A DNA stretch of 64,000 nt from Saururus chinensis. Its lineage: Eukaryota; Streptophyta; Magnoliopsida; Piperales; Saururaceae. The position numbers and the translations under genes are program-made. Positions 45,721 to 58,900 of this stretch are shown one piece after another. Under the pieces are notes generated by a model, which saw only the letters and a list, made by a program, of their open reading frames with translations, had not been told where the DNA came from and did not search any database. The stretch covers positions 48,479,351-48,543,350 of the forward strand of contig CP141140.1 of NCBI GenBank assembly GCA_035235625.1, written 5' to 3'. Position 1 is the first letter of the stretch. The number at the start of each line of letters is the position of its first letter.

Positions 45721-48031
45721 TTTTTCCAAACATATCCTCAACACGCATTAACTCACTGGTTATAAGTCGAACCTCCAAAATTTGTACCGTAAGCGCGCAG
45801 CGAGGCCCACGGCCTGCGACTAAGCCCCACACCCGACTCTACGGGTATAAATACAGGATAAATACACAATTACACATACGCTGAAGCGTCACATTTTTCC
45901 GCCGAAAATAACCAAAAAAATAGCAGAAAAATCCCAGAAAATCATAGAAAAATCAGGGACCTTACACTTTTATCCCTTGTAGTTAAATTGCTATGTGAAA
46001 ACCACTTACCCAACTTCGGGGCTTCGATTCAATGGCCTATGAGTGATCTTAAAAATTAGGAAAATTCTAAGTGTGTAATGGGTAACCTAAATTTAGACCA
46101 ATCTACAAGGTGGGGAAAAATCCTAGTATGTAGATAATTGATTGTTTTACCCCTAGGGTTAAGGTAAAATGATTAATTGAACCGGGGTAGGTTCAAGGGG
46201 TTACGACCCCATTAAACGGCAAGAAATTTTCCTCGGGTTCATAACGTCAAGGTGTAACTCTGAGATTAGTTTTGAACCCATTGAGGTTCAGGAAAGCCCT
46301 GAACAAAAAGATAAAAATACCTTATGAGTGGACCGGCCCGCATTCACGTGGATGTTATTAATGGGCCAATGTGATACTGAAACCTTTTGAGAGGTTAACG
46401 TCTTTCCCGAGAGCAGAGAGGACCTTATCCAATGTTGGATAATTACCTTAATACCCTCATGTGCATATAATCAGTTTTTAAAGAGATTTAATAAGTTAAC
46501 CCAAGGAGGGTTAGGGCACGTGAGCTCGAATAATTTTAATATTATTAGTGAATTTAATTATTGATATTATGATTTGCTTATTCCTGTGTCGTTCTTGTTG
46601 TTATGTTGTTTATTGTTTCAATATTTGCTATTGATGTTATGATAGTAACTTATCATTAGCTTAAGATTATTGAAAGATTAATTGATTGGGTGGATAGCTT
46701 TGGATTGGGAGAGAACACCTAATCAAGATAAAGACTAAAATACTTCAAAGTGGTCTGGACTAGTTCATATAGTGAACAAAGCCTTTGACCTGATGATTTG
46801 CCTTAGTTGATAAACCAATGGTAGTTTTAAGTTTTAAACCCTAGTCTAGAAGGGACTAATAGGGTTTGAGATTGTCATTCGGAATCCTAGCTTATAGATG
46901 AGCAAGATAGGGTTCAAAATGGTTTTATGAGTTTTAGCTCTATTAAGGAGCCACTGATTTGACCGTATAGTTGCACCTCCCCATTGGACGGAGCTCTGCG
47001 TGAGCTGGGCTCACCACAGATCTATTGAGGATCTTTTAGTGTACATGTAATTGGATTAGCTAACATCCTACTTGGTTGGCTTTTCCCGCCACTTTTGTTT
47101 AGGTATAGTTGTGGGCCATACCCTTCCACTCTGGTCAGGTCCTTCGTGGGCTAGGAGGGGTGTTGGTGCTTCCTAGTGGATTCCAGGGTATTTCATCATG
47201 GATTTACCTTTGAGGGTGGTCTATAGTGAGTTTATCATTTGTTACTTAGGTTGACATCTTATGAGTTTGTTTGTCATTGGGATTAGAATGAGATATTAAT
47301 TATTGACCAATGGTTTGAGAGATAATTAATAGCATTATTTGATATTGCTTGTTTAATTAGAACAAGTGGAATGATTAAAGGACTTGCATAAAATATAGGT
47401 TTCTTTAAAATGCTTAAGCATTGAATGTGTGATGCTATGCTTCTTAGTATAGTATAGTTTTAGGCATAACTACGTCTGGATCCGATCTTTTCAGAAATAC
47501 TGGAGATGTTGTCTGATGAGTACATAGGCAACTAACATCGGGTGATGTTGCCCCGATCCGAAAAATATTAAATTTTATTTTTGTTCTTATGAAAGGCTCC
47601 TCCAAGGGGAGGAGATGTTTGGTTGTTGTTTGTCCTTCTTTGCTTGAAGGTTCTTTACATGAGGATGTTGTGAGATCAGGACGTTGGTGGGCATTTGAGG
47701 ATGACATTACATGAGTGAGATCTAGTTTCTTACTTCTGCAATCTTGTAAGTAATTGTAATTACTAGTGTGAGAGCCAACTTTACTTGGATGTTTATTTTC
47801 AGATAGATGACAGACTTGTACTTAGAGGGTTAACTTGCTATTTATTGAATTTTGATACGTGTAATAATATCATATGTTTTGATATTCGTATTTATGAACC
47901 CCAGTTATCACGACTTGAATATTTAATCGGATGATTTATTTTGTGTTTAAGAAAGAAAAAAAATTATCGTGATTTATCGCTTGTCCTTTAATTAAAAAGG
48001 GTTTTAAGAAAATCTGGGTCGTGACACAAAC

Positions 48032-49539
48032 ATGTAGCCAATGGGATTCGCACAAGACAGATTGATGATGTGTGCACTAATGAAGGACTAGTTGGTTGCT
48101 AGTTCGTTAGCGAGTGTCCTAATATGACTAGGAGTGTGCGTGAAAGCCTAGTATAAGTGGGAAACCTAATGGCAGAGTTACATGTAAGCAGGACTACTCA
48201 AGACAACCAAATCCTAGTGAAACTCAGGCTTCATACGAGAGGTGGACATAGGGTGGACTTTGATGAGACAAGATGTTAGAACATATGGGTCATATATCTT
48301 GAAATTGACTTTATTTTGATAATCAAAACTATGTTTGTTCCATGTATATTTTAAGTCTTAGGAGTCTTACTAGGTTTGTGATTTATTGAGTCAAATTTAG
48401 AGTTGATTGATTTGAAAAATTGGAACATAAGTATTCTGAATGAAAGTTCAAACTGGAAGGACTAACCAAAGTGTATGAACTTTGAAGAACTAAAAGGTAA
48501 ATTTCACACACTCACATACAAAAACACTTAGAATTTTCATAAAAAAACGTTACTTGAGTGTTGAGTTAAGAAATGGAAACAAATGACAAAAATTGCATAA
48601 AGTACTCAAAGCAATTGATCATCCTTGAAATAGTGATAAATCGGGTTTGAATATTTCTTGGGATTTTTTTTATAGAAAATTGAAATTTGATTGTCCAATT
48701 GACACATCAATTGGAATCATATTAGTCGGGTCCAAAATAGTGAACGATCAATCATAGCAATACAGTTGAGTGAAAATAACAGGGAACAACCAATCACACT
48801 GTAGAATGATCAATCATTTTATAACGTAGTTACTTGTTTTAAGTCAAACTAGGAAGAGTTTATTTTCTACTATAACTATAAAACCCTATCCTAACTTAGA
48901 AGAGTATTTAAGGACCTTATTGTGATGAATTGGGATTAAGGAAGGAGGGTTTTTTAATAGGAAAAAAGACTTGATTCCTTCTACCACCTTCACATGAATT
49001 GAAAGAAAAATAATTGAAATGTGAGAGATTTTATTCATAAACATCTTATAAATTAAGAGAGAGCTTTGTGAGACCACATAACATCATAACACACAAGAAG
49101 ATTGTTGAAGGCTTATCAAGAAGGACATTGGTAGAACTTCACAAACACCAATCAAGGACTTTGATTGAATGCTATGTCAGTGAAGAGGAATATGAAAATC
49201 AAGCTCAAAGGGAAAGTGCCAAGAAGGACTTGGTTAGCCGAAAATTCTCTAGAGAAGGACTTTTAGGTTGGGTGGAAGTTGGTAATCTTGAGTCTTGTAA
49301 GTTCTACATCTTTAGGGTGCGTTGAGTTCAACCAAAAGATTGTTTGTGTGGTTTTTTCCCTAGTTTGAGTTTAAACGTTAAAAAAAATTGTGTTGATTTG
49401 TATGGTTGAATGCTTTAAGTTTTAGTGTCAGTTTCCACCGTTAATTTTCTACACATTGAGGTCACATCTTGTAGTTCATTGCCTGGCAAAGTATTTGAAC
49501 TAGTGGCACTATGGCGACCCTCAAAAGTTGAAGAGTATT
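48032..49539. other. Unassigned repeat-like region
   Basis: Continues the target sequence of the large LTR. A possible LTR-type start (TGTTAGAACATATGGG, 48273) and a TTTTGATAATCAAAACTATG stretch recall plant retroelement LTRs, but no end or duplication was found. No coding domain. Confidence 0.3.
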
Positions 49540-51190
49540 TGTGATAACCCAACTTTTTACATAGAATCAAAAGTTGGAATCCCATCAATTTAAGTTCAAG
49601 AGGGTCCAAGATCAACCGTGTAGACATGAATAACTTTCGATTAATGTACATAATTACAAAATTTACAGAATTGGACTTGACGTGCCCAAACAAAAATCAA
49701 CACAAATATACATAATTAAAACATAACCAATGAACTTGACAAAAAGATCAAAAACATAGATCCTCAAATTCTACAAGGTTTCTTCAATAAAATCTATCTT
49801 TATATTCACATCTGCATCATCTTGGGGTGGGTGAGAATACTTATACTCATTAGGTTGAATTAAATTTCACTAACATGCTATTACATAAAATATAATCAAA
49901 GGTTCATAAAACATTCTTCCAAAAGTTCAAAGAATTAATATTCAAAATTTGACTTTGAAAAATTCAAATATCATTGTCGACTCACTCAAAAACTGAACGT
50001 AATTCATTTACAAAAAATTGGATAAATTAATCATTCAAGGAATCTGATAAATCAAATAAATCATTTATTCACATAATCTGATAAATCATTCACAAAATCG
50101 GATATATCATTCATTCACATATGCTGCTAATACTTAAGCGACATACACCCGTACTCATGGGGCAGCAAGATCAGAATGAAAGAGATCTTCCTACAATATC
50201 TCAATTCATGAGCACATCATATGCCTCAATAGGTAGGTATCTATATTTGATAACTTTTGGGCTTTATATCAAATAAATACCCTTCAAATTTGATCATTCA
50301 AATCATTCAAAATATCATTCAAATAACTATAATAATATTTTAAAAGTTTGTATCATAATATATTTCATTAAGAGGTGTAACAAGACGCTATTGTTTTAGC
50401 ATTTGTCTAATTGTCCAACCCCTAATGATACCCCTTTTCAAAATCATCTTTTATTCACAAGACGAAAGGAGCACAGAAGTATACAGCCTAGTCATAACAC
50501 AAAATTAGAATTAAGGTACCTACCCATAATCTTCAATTTTTTTGGGAGTAGCGGCAGACGAAACCTCCCCTTCTAAAAATGGACCTTCTTTCGAAGAGGC
50601 TCTAAGGCGGTGAGTGGAGTCTCCCCTTGCCCCAGGATGATTTCTCCTTTAAGGCTTGGAAGCAACGGGCATAACCTCCCCTCACCTCGAGACTTTTCTC
50701 TCTTTGCTATAGAAGGCGGCAAATAAAACCTCCCCTTACCTGAGGATATTCCTCTCTTTGTGACCCAAAGGCAGTGGGAATAACCTTCCCTCACTCTAGG
50801 ATGATCTCTCCTCCTAGGCTAGGAAGCAACAAGAGAAGCCTCCTCTTGCGCCAAGATGTTTCCCCCCTCTGAAAAGGTTATTTCAAGAAACAGACATTTA
50901 TGGGGTAGATCCTACTTGATTTAGTTAAATTCGTCTTTTGAACGGCCTAAATCGGGTTATAAATGACTCCGAAATAAAGAATAGAAGTTTTAAAGATGGG
51001 TAAACCTCAAAGGAGAGAGTGCAATGACGTAAAAAGAGTGGGAGAGTCATCCTGGCAGGGTCACCGGATGCATGCCATGTGGCATGTATATGTGCATCAT
51101 AATGGTGTGGGATAACCTACAATATAAGATGGACCTACTTGAAAAGTGTGGGATAACCTACCTATGTGCGGTCCAGTTTCGAAGGGCTCG
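49540..51190 (-). mobile_element. Gypsy-type LTR fragment, minus orientation
   Basis: Begins TGTGATAACCCAACTTTT and runs parallel to the minus-oriented LTR at 60054-61682. Matching features are a GAGAATACTTATACTCA stem (about 49830), a CCTCCCCTT minisatellite (50560-50880), and the CTTGATTTAGTTAAATTCGT / CTCGATTTACTTAAAAATGC correspondence. The right boundary merges with a plus-oriented LTR and is not resolved. No target duplication found. Confidence 0.55.
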
Positions 51191-51661
51191 TCGATACGTG
51201 TAACGACCCTGAATTTCCAGTACATTTTTAATACATTAATTTTGGAGTTTGTAGCATTCTTTTAATTAGTTATAGTTTGTTACATATTTAATCTTCAAGA
51301 GATTATGGTAGAGTGTGGAAAAATGAATGTAACGGCTTTTGAAGTGCTTGATTCGGACACCGGGGCTGAAAGTTACGGCCTCGGGAAATGTGCCACATGG
51401 GCAAAACCCACCTTAGAAGTGTGGGATAACCTACCCATGTGGGGTCTAGTTTGGTAGGGCTCGTTGATACGAGCCCAATGGTGTCAAGAACACGTGAATC
51501 AGAGTCCTGGTGATAAAGATACGTGTGTTTAAAGTTTTCGTTTCGTTTTTTTAAAAAAAAATTATAAAAATAATGGCTGACGCAAGCTGAAGCACGCGGC
51601 TGGCATTAGCCGGTGCCGTGTGGACCTGGGACCATGGGCCGGGCACGCGACGCGAGCAGAT

Positions 51662-53081
51662 TGATCGTTTATAATTAAACCCTTTGCAAGTGTACAAGGT
51701 AATTGTACTAGGATAAGTATTTAAGGGTTGTCGAACCTCAAGGACGGATGAGTTATTACTAAATCTAAAGAGGAATTTGCTGATTTAAAAACTAAATCAA
51801 ACTTAAACTTTAATTAGGTAAAGGAAATAAATCAACTAGTTTAAAATAAGAGATTAATTTGATGAAAATTACTTAGGAAATTGAATCCACTATAGAACCA
51901 TAACAATTCCTTAACTTTTAATCTAAATCTAGTGTGAACATGAACAAGTATTCTCAGCTACAAGCTAGAATTACTTCAAAAAGAATCATTAATTAACTTC
52001 CATGGCATGAACTATCTTCGACAATAGCACGGATCATCTACACTAAACTAGCTATAGGCATGACCCGTCTAATCTTAGTATAACTCATCCAAGTCATTAA
52101 TTATCTGAACATTAAAACTATTGTATGACCATCTCATCTAAATCACAGAAATTAGAATCGATGCAAATATCAAAACCATATCAATCTATCATCTACAAGA
52201 CAATAAATCAACATAGACTTGAATAAACATTAAAAGCTCTTCCATTAAAAAGGAAATCCATATCATACAATTGTCATCATTCACAACTGAGATCTAAATT
52301 AAAAAGAAAAGAAACTGAAACTTATCTATAGCTTCATCAACTCCTAAGTAAAAGAAAAGTCTAGCCTTCCATGGTAGAAGAAAGCACTTGAATCTCCATT
52401 GAAAGCTTTGAGTTCTCTTCCATCTTCTTCTTCCTTTTTCTCCTCTTAAAATTTATTGGAATCCCCCAATTTTAAGCCAAATATGTCTTTTTATAGGCAT
52501 AAGTTCCGTAGGAAGAAGTCCAATATGAAAAGGATTGGAATTTGGGTCAAACAAGGAAACTGCACGTTATGCCGATTGATCGCCCTGCATGCCCGATCGA
52601 TCGGCTACACTGTATTTTCATCTGAATTCACGTTATCCCGATCGATCGCCATACATGCCCGATCGATCGGCTACAGTGTTTCTGTTTTACCGGACTGTTC
52701 ATATTCTATTCATTAAGCTTTCCTTCGTGCCCATATTAATTTCTAACTTGTTTATAACTCTGAAAAGTTGTCCAAATCACTTTAAAGCATGTGAAGACTA
52801 TTTTTAATCATTTCAAACATCGTCCAAGTACTTCGATAAGCGCACTTTACCTACAAAACATAAAATACCATACTTTAGACATGTAGAATATAATTAAAAT
52901 TCCAACTTTGTTTAAATACACATTTAAACTACTAATAACTACAAAATTATTAATAATTAAACTAAAATACTAATATTTATCTTAATCTAAATAAACTATA
53001 ATTAACTCTAAATTAACCTAATCTATACTAGCAAATAAGGTAAAAAGGCATATAAAATAGATATAGATTTCATACTTATCA
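51662..53081 (+). mobile_element. Nested solo LTR, 1.42 kb
   Basis: Begins TGATCGTTTATAATT and ends CATACTTATCA, with TGAT..ATCA termini. Flanks are CAGAT (51657-51661) and CAGAA (53082-53086), a 5-bp duplication with one mismatch. The early part (TTTGCAAGTGTACAAGG..TGTCGAACCTCAAGGACGG) is wording common in plant LTRs. No coding domain, so solo LTR. Confidence 0.7.
52568..52676 (+). repeat. Duplicated CGATCGATCGG dyad unit
   Basis: Two ~60-bp units each contain two GATCGATCGSC-type dyads separated by CCATACATGCC or CCTGCATGCC. The second copy is closer to perfect symmetry. Confidence 0.8.
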
Positions 53082-54307
53082 CAGAACCACATGGCGGGTC
53101 AACGTCACGCAGGGCCAGGCCCGCGACGACGCTCACCGTGATCACAACGGAGCCTCGGCGACGAGAGACGCGTGCACGATGCAAGTCGCGCGCATGTCGC
53201 ATCTGTGTGAAGTGCATGCGACATGGCGCGCATGGGCCCCACGTGTACGCGCGCCTATAAATAGTGTCCCAGGGCCTATTTTTCGAGGTGTTTCCAGTTT
53301 TTCCACTTCTAAACTTGTTTTCCTCCGTTCTCAATCATTTTAAGTCCGAATCAAGTAATTCAAAAGGCGTTTCCTACTAAATTCAACGTTCTAGACGCTG
53401 TGGTGGGGTCGGTTTCTTTATTCGAGGCTTCTAATATTACGAAATTATAACCAAGGGTTAAGGTAGGGGACTTTAAACTCTAAACGTGTGCTTAGTATAA
53501 CTTCTTTATGCATGATTTAACGTGATTGAGCTTATATGACTGATTATGGAAGACATGCTATGTCATGAACTATTTTAGCATGAATATTGCTATGTTTTGA
53601 ATGATGTGATGATTAATTCATGGGCTTAAGAGCCCGAAATAATCATAGAGTGATGATGCCTGCCGAGAAAAATAAATTGGCAAGTGGCGTGCACAGGGTA
53701 GAGCATCGTGGGAAAGCTCTATCTTTAAGTGGACCTCATTTGCCCCATGAGCGTTGAGGGTAGGACGTAGGGTATCGCGGCTTGTGGATTTGTTGTGATT
53801 TGGAACCGGTTTGTTTCATGCATAATTTATCGTGATAAAGGTTTCTAAAGAAAATGTTGTAGGGTTTTCAAAGCAATTTCTGCTTAGCATCTCTATTAGA
53901 TTTTAAATCAACCTGCTGAGTATTTTAAAATACTCACCCACCCCCAGATTTTGCAGGTAATGCAGCGAGGGCGAAGGTGATGAAAGTGTAGTGTCCTAGA
54001 TTTTTTATCTGCTCTCTGATTTTGGAAAATATGTAATATTTATATGACTACAGTTTAAGGGCATGATGTGCCTGAAGACTTGTAAGGCTTGTAAAACTTC
54101 AACTCTACGAACCTAAGTCCATGGCTTGTGTGAAATAGTTTATTAAGCACATGAATAGTATTTTGTGGAGCTATGACTCCGTGATATGCTCATTATTAAT
54201 ATAAAGCATATCTGACTGTGATCCGCATTGGCGGCCATCGTGTTAGGACGCACGTGTGTTGGTAGAGCGTGTCGAACATTATGACGATAAAAAAAATGGT
54301 CGTCACA

Positions 54308-55984
54308 ATACGAGTCCGTCGGTACTAAGAATGCATGATTTTGACTTCGGGGTAGGAAGTTATGGCGCTTTGAAGTTAGACTATTATTTAATTAAAATAT
54401 AATAAAATTTGGAGAAATGACAAAATAGCTTACGTTAGCACTTACACTAGGCGTTGGCATCAGTCGCATGCGAATACTGGCTGACCGCGTGACTACAACA
54501 GATTGTGCATCAAATTTGCGCGATCTTGCACATGGCTCGCATTGCTTAGGTCGGCTCTGCACATTGCACCCCCACAACCCGCGGCCGTGAGCGATAGGTG
54601 TCCCCCGTATGCATGCATGGAACAACTTGCAGGCTCTTCCCTATAATTGAAATTCGAGAGAGTTTTTTTGCCCATTTTGAGCCCAATTTTGCCCATTTGA
54701 GAGGCATTTTTAGCTAATTCGATGGTATTCTACACAATAGAAGAGTCTATTCCTCAAGTTAGCAACCCTAGAGAGGGGAAATGGCCTCGGGCAAGAGGAG
54801 GCTCTATCTAATATCTCTGGGCCCAGAGTAAGAGGAGGCTTTGTCCTCCAGTGTCATGCTGCAATGAGAGAAATGGCCCGGAGTAAGAGGAGGCTCCACC
54901 CTCCACCAACAAGTTGCAAAGAGAGAGAAATGTCCCAGTTAAGGGGAGGTTCTGTCTACCGCCTTCAGGTGTATAGTAAGAGAAAGGTCCCCGGGTGAAG
55001 GGAGGTTTTGTTCTTTGCCTTCGAGCATGCAAAGAAAGAAACACCCTAGGGAAGGGGAAGGTTCTAACTGCCACCTTCAAGCATGCAGAGAGACAAACAT
55101 CCCCGAGTAAGGAGAGGTTATGTCTGTAGCCTATGGGCGCAAAACGAGAGAGATGCTCTAGGTAAGGGGAGGTTTTGTTTGTTGCCTTCAATCACAAAGA
55201 GATATGTGTCTCTAGGTAAGGGGAGGTTCTGTTTGTCACCTTCGGGCAGGAAAGGGAAAAATATTCCAGAGGAAGCAGAGTCTCTGCCCGTCGTCTCTGG
55301 ACCTGAAGGAAGGAGCAATGCCGAATTCCACTACAATCAGAAACCTTAGGGAATTAAGTGTTTCTGACTTGTTGATTTTAATGCATACTTAAATAATGCA
55401 CATGCTTCTTAATTAGTCTACTTAAGATGCCAATTAAGATATATATATGCTTTGGTCTTTTCCGATCTGCTCTGCTCTAATATAATCTAATTTGATATGC
55501 TTTGTTCTAATATGATTTGTTTTGATATGCTATACTATGCTCTAATCTGATATGATCTGCTATGTTCTACTATGTTCTGTGAAAGAAATAGTTGTTTGAC
55601 TCCGATGAGTTATTAGCTTCCATTTAATGCTAATGATTTATTAGATTTCCGTTTGATTCTCAAGAATTTATTGGATATAAGTAATTTGACGTATATGATT
55701 TTGTACTGCTTGATGTATGTATTAGTTGTTAGGCAGAACTACGTTCTGATCTGATTGCATCATAGATGTTATCCAATATGTACGTAGGTAACAACGACAT
55801 GACAATGTTGGGCTGATCTAAATTAGCTATAAAAATAGGTCTATTCTAGCCTATGTGCGGTGGAGCATTGAAGCTCCATAGTGTGTAGAAGAATGTTATA
55901 ACTCTTGCACATAGAAGTGCTCTTGGATAGTTTTAAAATTTTAACTCAGAGGTTTTTAAACCCCCAAGCCAGGTTAGATCTTTG
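54308..55984 (+). mobile_element. Gypsy-type LTR, plus orientation, interrupted by the ATACG solo LTR
   Basis: Continues the sequence left of 51199. It contains the ~57-bp minisatellite (54770-55300) and a GGCAGAACTACGTTCTGATC..GTACGTAGGTAACAAC block. That block matches the reverse complement of 60290-60390 and of 17800-17890, and matches 47460-47560. The right end blends into the next LTR near 55980. Confidence 0.6.
54770..55300 (+). repeat. ~57-bp minisatellite in LTR, about nine copies
   Basis: Each unit carries GTAAGGGGAGGTTxTGTxTG, then CCTTC, then an AAAGAGAGA-type stretch and a CTCTAG-type end. Related arrays occur in reverse at 50560-50880 and, weaker, at 60850-61100. Minus-strand frames repeat the peptide DKQNLPLPRD as a by-product. 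Confidence 0.85.
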
Positions 55985-58900
55985 CTCGGGGAGTTACAAG
56001 GATGATTAAACAAGTACTATGAAATGACAATGCACATGATTTCATCACACCATCATAAATCAATAAGCTAGCCCGGGGCATTACAGGGATGACTAAACAA
56101 GTACTGTGAAATGATGATGCACATAATTTCACCATACCATCATAAATCAATAACAAATTTGTTCAAAAGAACATATCACTAAGGTTAAACATAAGTAAAA
56201 GTAAGCATCACCTTCATCAATGTTTCCACATGATTTCAAATCCATGACATGACCTCACTTATGAGTCTCTTACTTCATAAGCGTAAGCCATAAGGTTGTC
56301 CATAACACAACAACCACGTCTAGGAAGGAGTACAACCACACCTCACTAGACCATAGACTATTCACAATCAGATCTCAATTATTTTGAAGCATGCCCACTC
56401 CATCCACGCCATAAAACTAAGGCCCTATAAGCTCATAGACCCAAATGGTTGAGATTCCGACTTTCATGATCATTCAAACCTCTTATATTATGTTGTGCAG
56501 GACCAGCCATCTTTTAATGTTTGAGTCCATTCAAACTCATCTCCTAGGCCATGTAAGCAGTTCTACATAACTTTTATCCTTAGAGAGCCAAAATACCTTA
56601 ACCATATTCCATACTAAACTCTTTCCATTTTTGTGGCTAAAGACTCAATTGAGGGGTCATCTAGAGACACAAGGATCTTTTTTCCTTAAGTACATTTATA
56701 CAACAATTTAGGGGTACTGTCCATTACAAGGATTTTCACACACAAGGGCACAAATACACAAAATAATCAATCACAATATCACATATAATTTCATTTCATG
56801 CATTCAATATCTATCACACCCTAGGATTTTCAAAACTCATTCATTACAATAAAATTAGTGAAAACAAATTTCTTTTTCAAACTTTTTGTCAATCAACGAC
56901 AAAACTATCCTTGGGTAACTTTACTCATTTTTTAACATAAGAATATTTCAGACCATCATATCTATACTTAGGACAAGGTTAAATCTTACATAAAACTCAC
57001 AAGGTCTTGCACAAGTACATACATGAATCCACTACACACATACAATCATAAGTAATTGACATTCATGTGCTTATGTTTAAAATTACACACTACACTAAAA
57101 GTCTTACTAAACAAGATAAGAAATCGTACATTTCTTCTAGAGGTTGTCGTCCTTTTCGTACTCCCTTTCCCAACCTAGCTACTCTTCTAGCAAACCTGCA
57201 TCATGAGGATACTAAGTATACAAGCATACCTAGTGGGATGGCTAGACAAGTATTATGTAATAACAATGCATATATTCTCATTACATCACCATAACAACAA
57301 TACTAGCATATCCATTAGTAAATCCACCACCATCAAACACAAATGAAATAAATAAGACAATCATAATTACTTTATCATGATTGCAAACATTCATAATGTG
57401 ACCTCACTTAAGAATCTCTTGCTCCATAAGTGTAAGCCATAAGGTTGTCTATGACATGGTAGTCAAATCTAGGAGTATAACGTTGCCTCACTAGACCATG
57501 AACTACTCACCACCAATGTCAAGTGTTTTGTGGCATGCTCGCTTCATCTATACCATAAAGCTAAGGCCCACATGGATTCATAGACCCAAGTGGTCGAAGT
57601 CCCAACTTTTATGATCATCAGAACCTCCTGTATTGTGCTGCACGGGACCAGTTAATGCTCCAGTCCATTCGAACACATCTAGAGCCATGGGTGCAATTCT
57701 ACATAATTCTTATCCATTGAGAGCCGAAAGACTGGTCCTATTTCATACCAAACTCTTTCCATTACGTGGCTAAAGACTCACTTGATAAGTCATTCATACA
57801 CAAGGATTTTTTTGTCCTTGTCTTTATAACAATCTCGAGTGCAATCCATTACAAGGATTTTCACACATAAAGGGCACATATACCCAAACATCATCATAAA
57901 TTACAATATTACATATAATTGCATTTCAAGATTTCAATGTTATGTTATTATATCTCATAATAATAGCCTAACACTTATAGCATTCATCGCTAACATTTTT
58001 CCCCGAAAACAAACTTATGGTTGGTGAACTCATCAAGGCATCGTCCAAGTCATCGATGACCATCGATAACTCATCTACGTGTCAAACCCTTGCTGATAGT
58101 GGGATGGTAAGGACAACCATCCTCATCGCGCCTCACCAATGAGTTGACCTCACTATCGATGACCTGTTGGTAACACACTGATGCATCGATATTCATCAAT
58201 ATTAGTATTGTCATCTCCTTCGTTACATCGGCAATGTTATCGATGTGTCGATGGACATGCCAATGATAGGGAAGAAATCACATAAACTAACATAATCATT
58301 TCAAATTCATCTAAACACGATGCAACATGGTATTTCACAATAATATTTCAAAATCAAGACAATAACATGATCTTATGGAATAAAACACTCATTCAGCACA
58401 AGGATAATGATCATAGTTATCTCCATAATAGAGCATTCCAAAAATCATGTTTTCATACATTCAATTACCATAACATTGTAATTCAAATCCATCGTGCCTA
58501 CACATGATGTTAAATCACAGTATAAGGTTAGCAATCCGACCTTTTTTCGCAACAAATGAGGTCTCCACGAATCCAGTTCTTCTTCCCTTCCACTAAACTT
58601 TGACATGCCCTTAGTCCACGCTTTCTCCCCAAAGTCAGATAATTCATATGATTAGGTTCACAGTTTGTTAAAGGCATTTATGTGGGAATTGAATAACTGA
58701 ATTCTAGTGCATAATTGACCCTAAAACTGCTAGGAACTGCTCTTTCATGCAGTTTCAAACCCATCGGTGAAATTATTTGACGATTGTTGACAAATCAAAG
58801 GTTGCTGACATTGTCTTTAATACTCCATCGCTAAGTTGACTGATATGTCAAACCTTGATAACAGTGAAAAATTGTTTCGTTGGTAGGTTCACTGGTGTGT

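Larger units (their letters stand above)
40911..45966. mobile_element. 5.06-kb LTR-like insertion (CTTTT duplication), no coding domains
   Basis: Runs from TGTAACACCCAAGATTTTTC to GGGACCTTACA, with the 5-bp duplication CTTTT at 40906-40910 and 45967-45971, inside the larger LTR. Direct terminal repeats are absent. The two ends are weakly inverted copies of each other (TGTAA..CCC..GATTTTTC..TAT). A block near 41345-41440 (CTGCAAAACC and a TGAGTAT/ATACTCA stem) matches, in reverse, the 3' region of the LTR at 51199-54307, so it is probably a minus-oriented solo LTR. Tandem arrays fill 41.5-43.6 kb and a GC-rich block fills 43.8-45.7 kb. At 5 kb it is very long for an LTR, though Ogre-type LTRs reach this size. 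Confidence 0.7.
39359..48026 (+). mobile_element. Solo LTR-like element (CAAAC duplication) with nested element
   Basis: Begins TGTAATATCCC and ends TGGGTCGTGACA, flanked by the exact 5-bp duplication CAAAC (39354-39358, 48027-48031). TG..CA ends with 5-bp duplications are the signature of LTR integration. Removing the nested element at 40911-45966 leaves about 3.6 kb with no coding domains. TTTATAAAAGG near 39750 is a plausible LTR promoter TATA box in plus orientation. It is homologous to the reverse copy at 17.5-20.4 kb. Best read as a solo LTR of a Ty3/gypsy-like element. Confidence 0.82.
51199..54307 (+). mobile_element. Solo LTR with ATACG duplication, carrying a nested solo LTR
   Basis: TGTAACGACCC to GGTCGTCACA, flanked by ATACG at 51194-51198 and 54308-54312. 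Without the nested 1.42 kb element it is about 1.68 kb. CTATAAATAG at 53260 is a likely TATA box in plus orientation. A perfect 20-bp palindrome (TGAGTATTTT and its complement) lies at 53917-53936, just before GATTTTGCAGG. It is inserted into a related LTR, because the phrase GTGTGGGATAACCTACC..GGGCTCG appears both inside it and in its left flank. Confidence 0.85.

Noticed and set aside
54808-55349. Repetitive peptide frames (DKQNLPLPRD-type)
   Set aside because: By-products of the ~57-bp minisatellite; they occur on both strands and end randomly.
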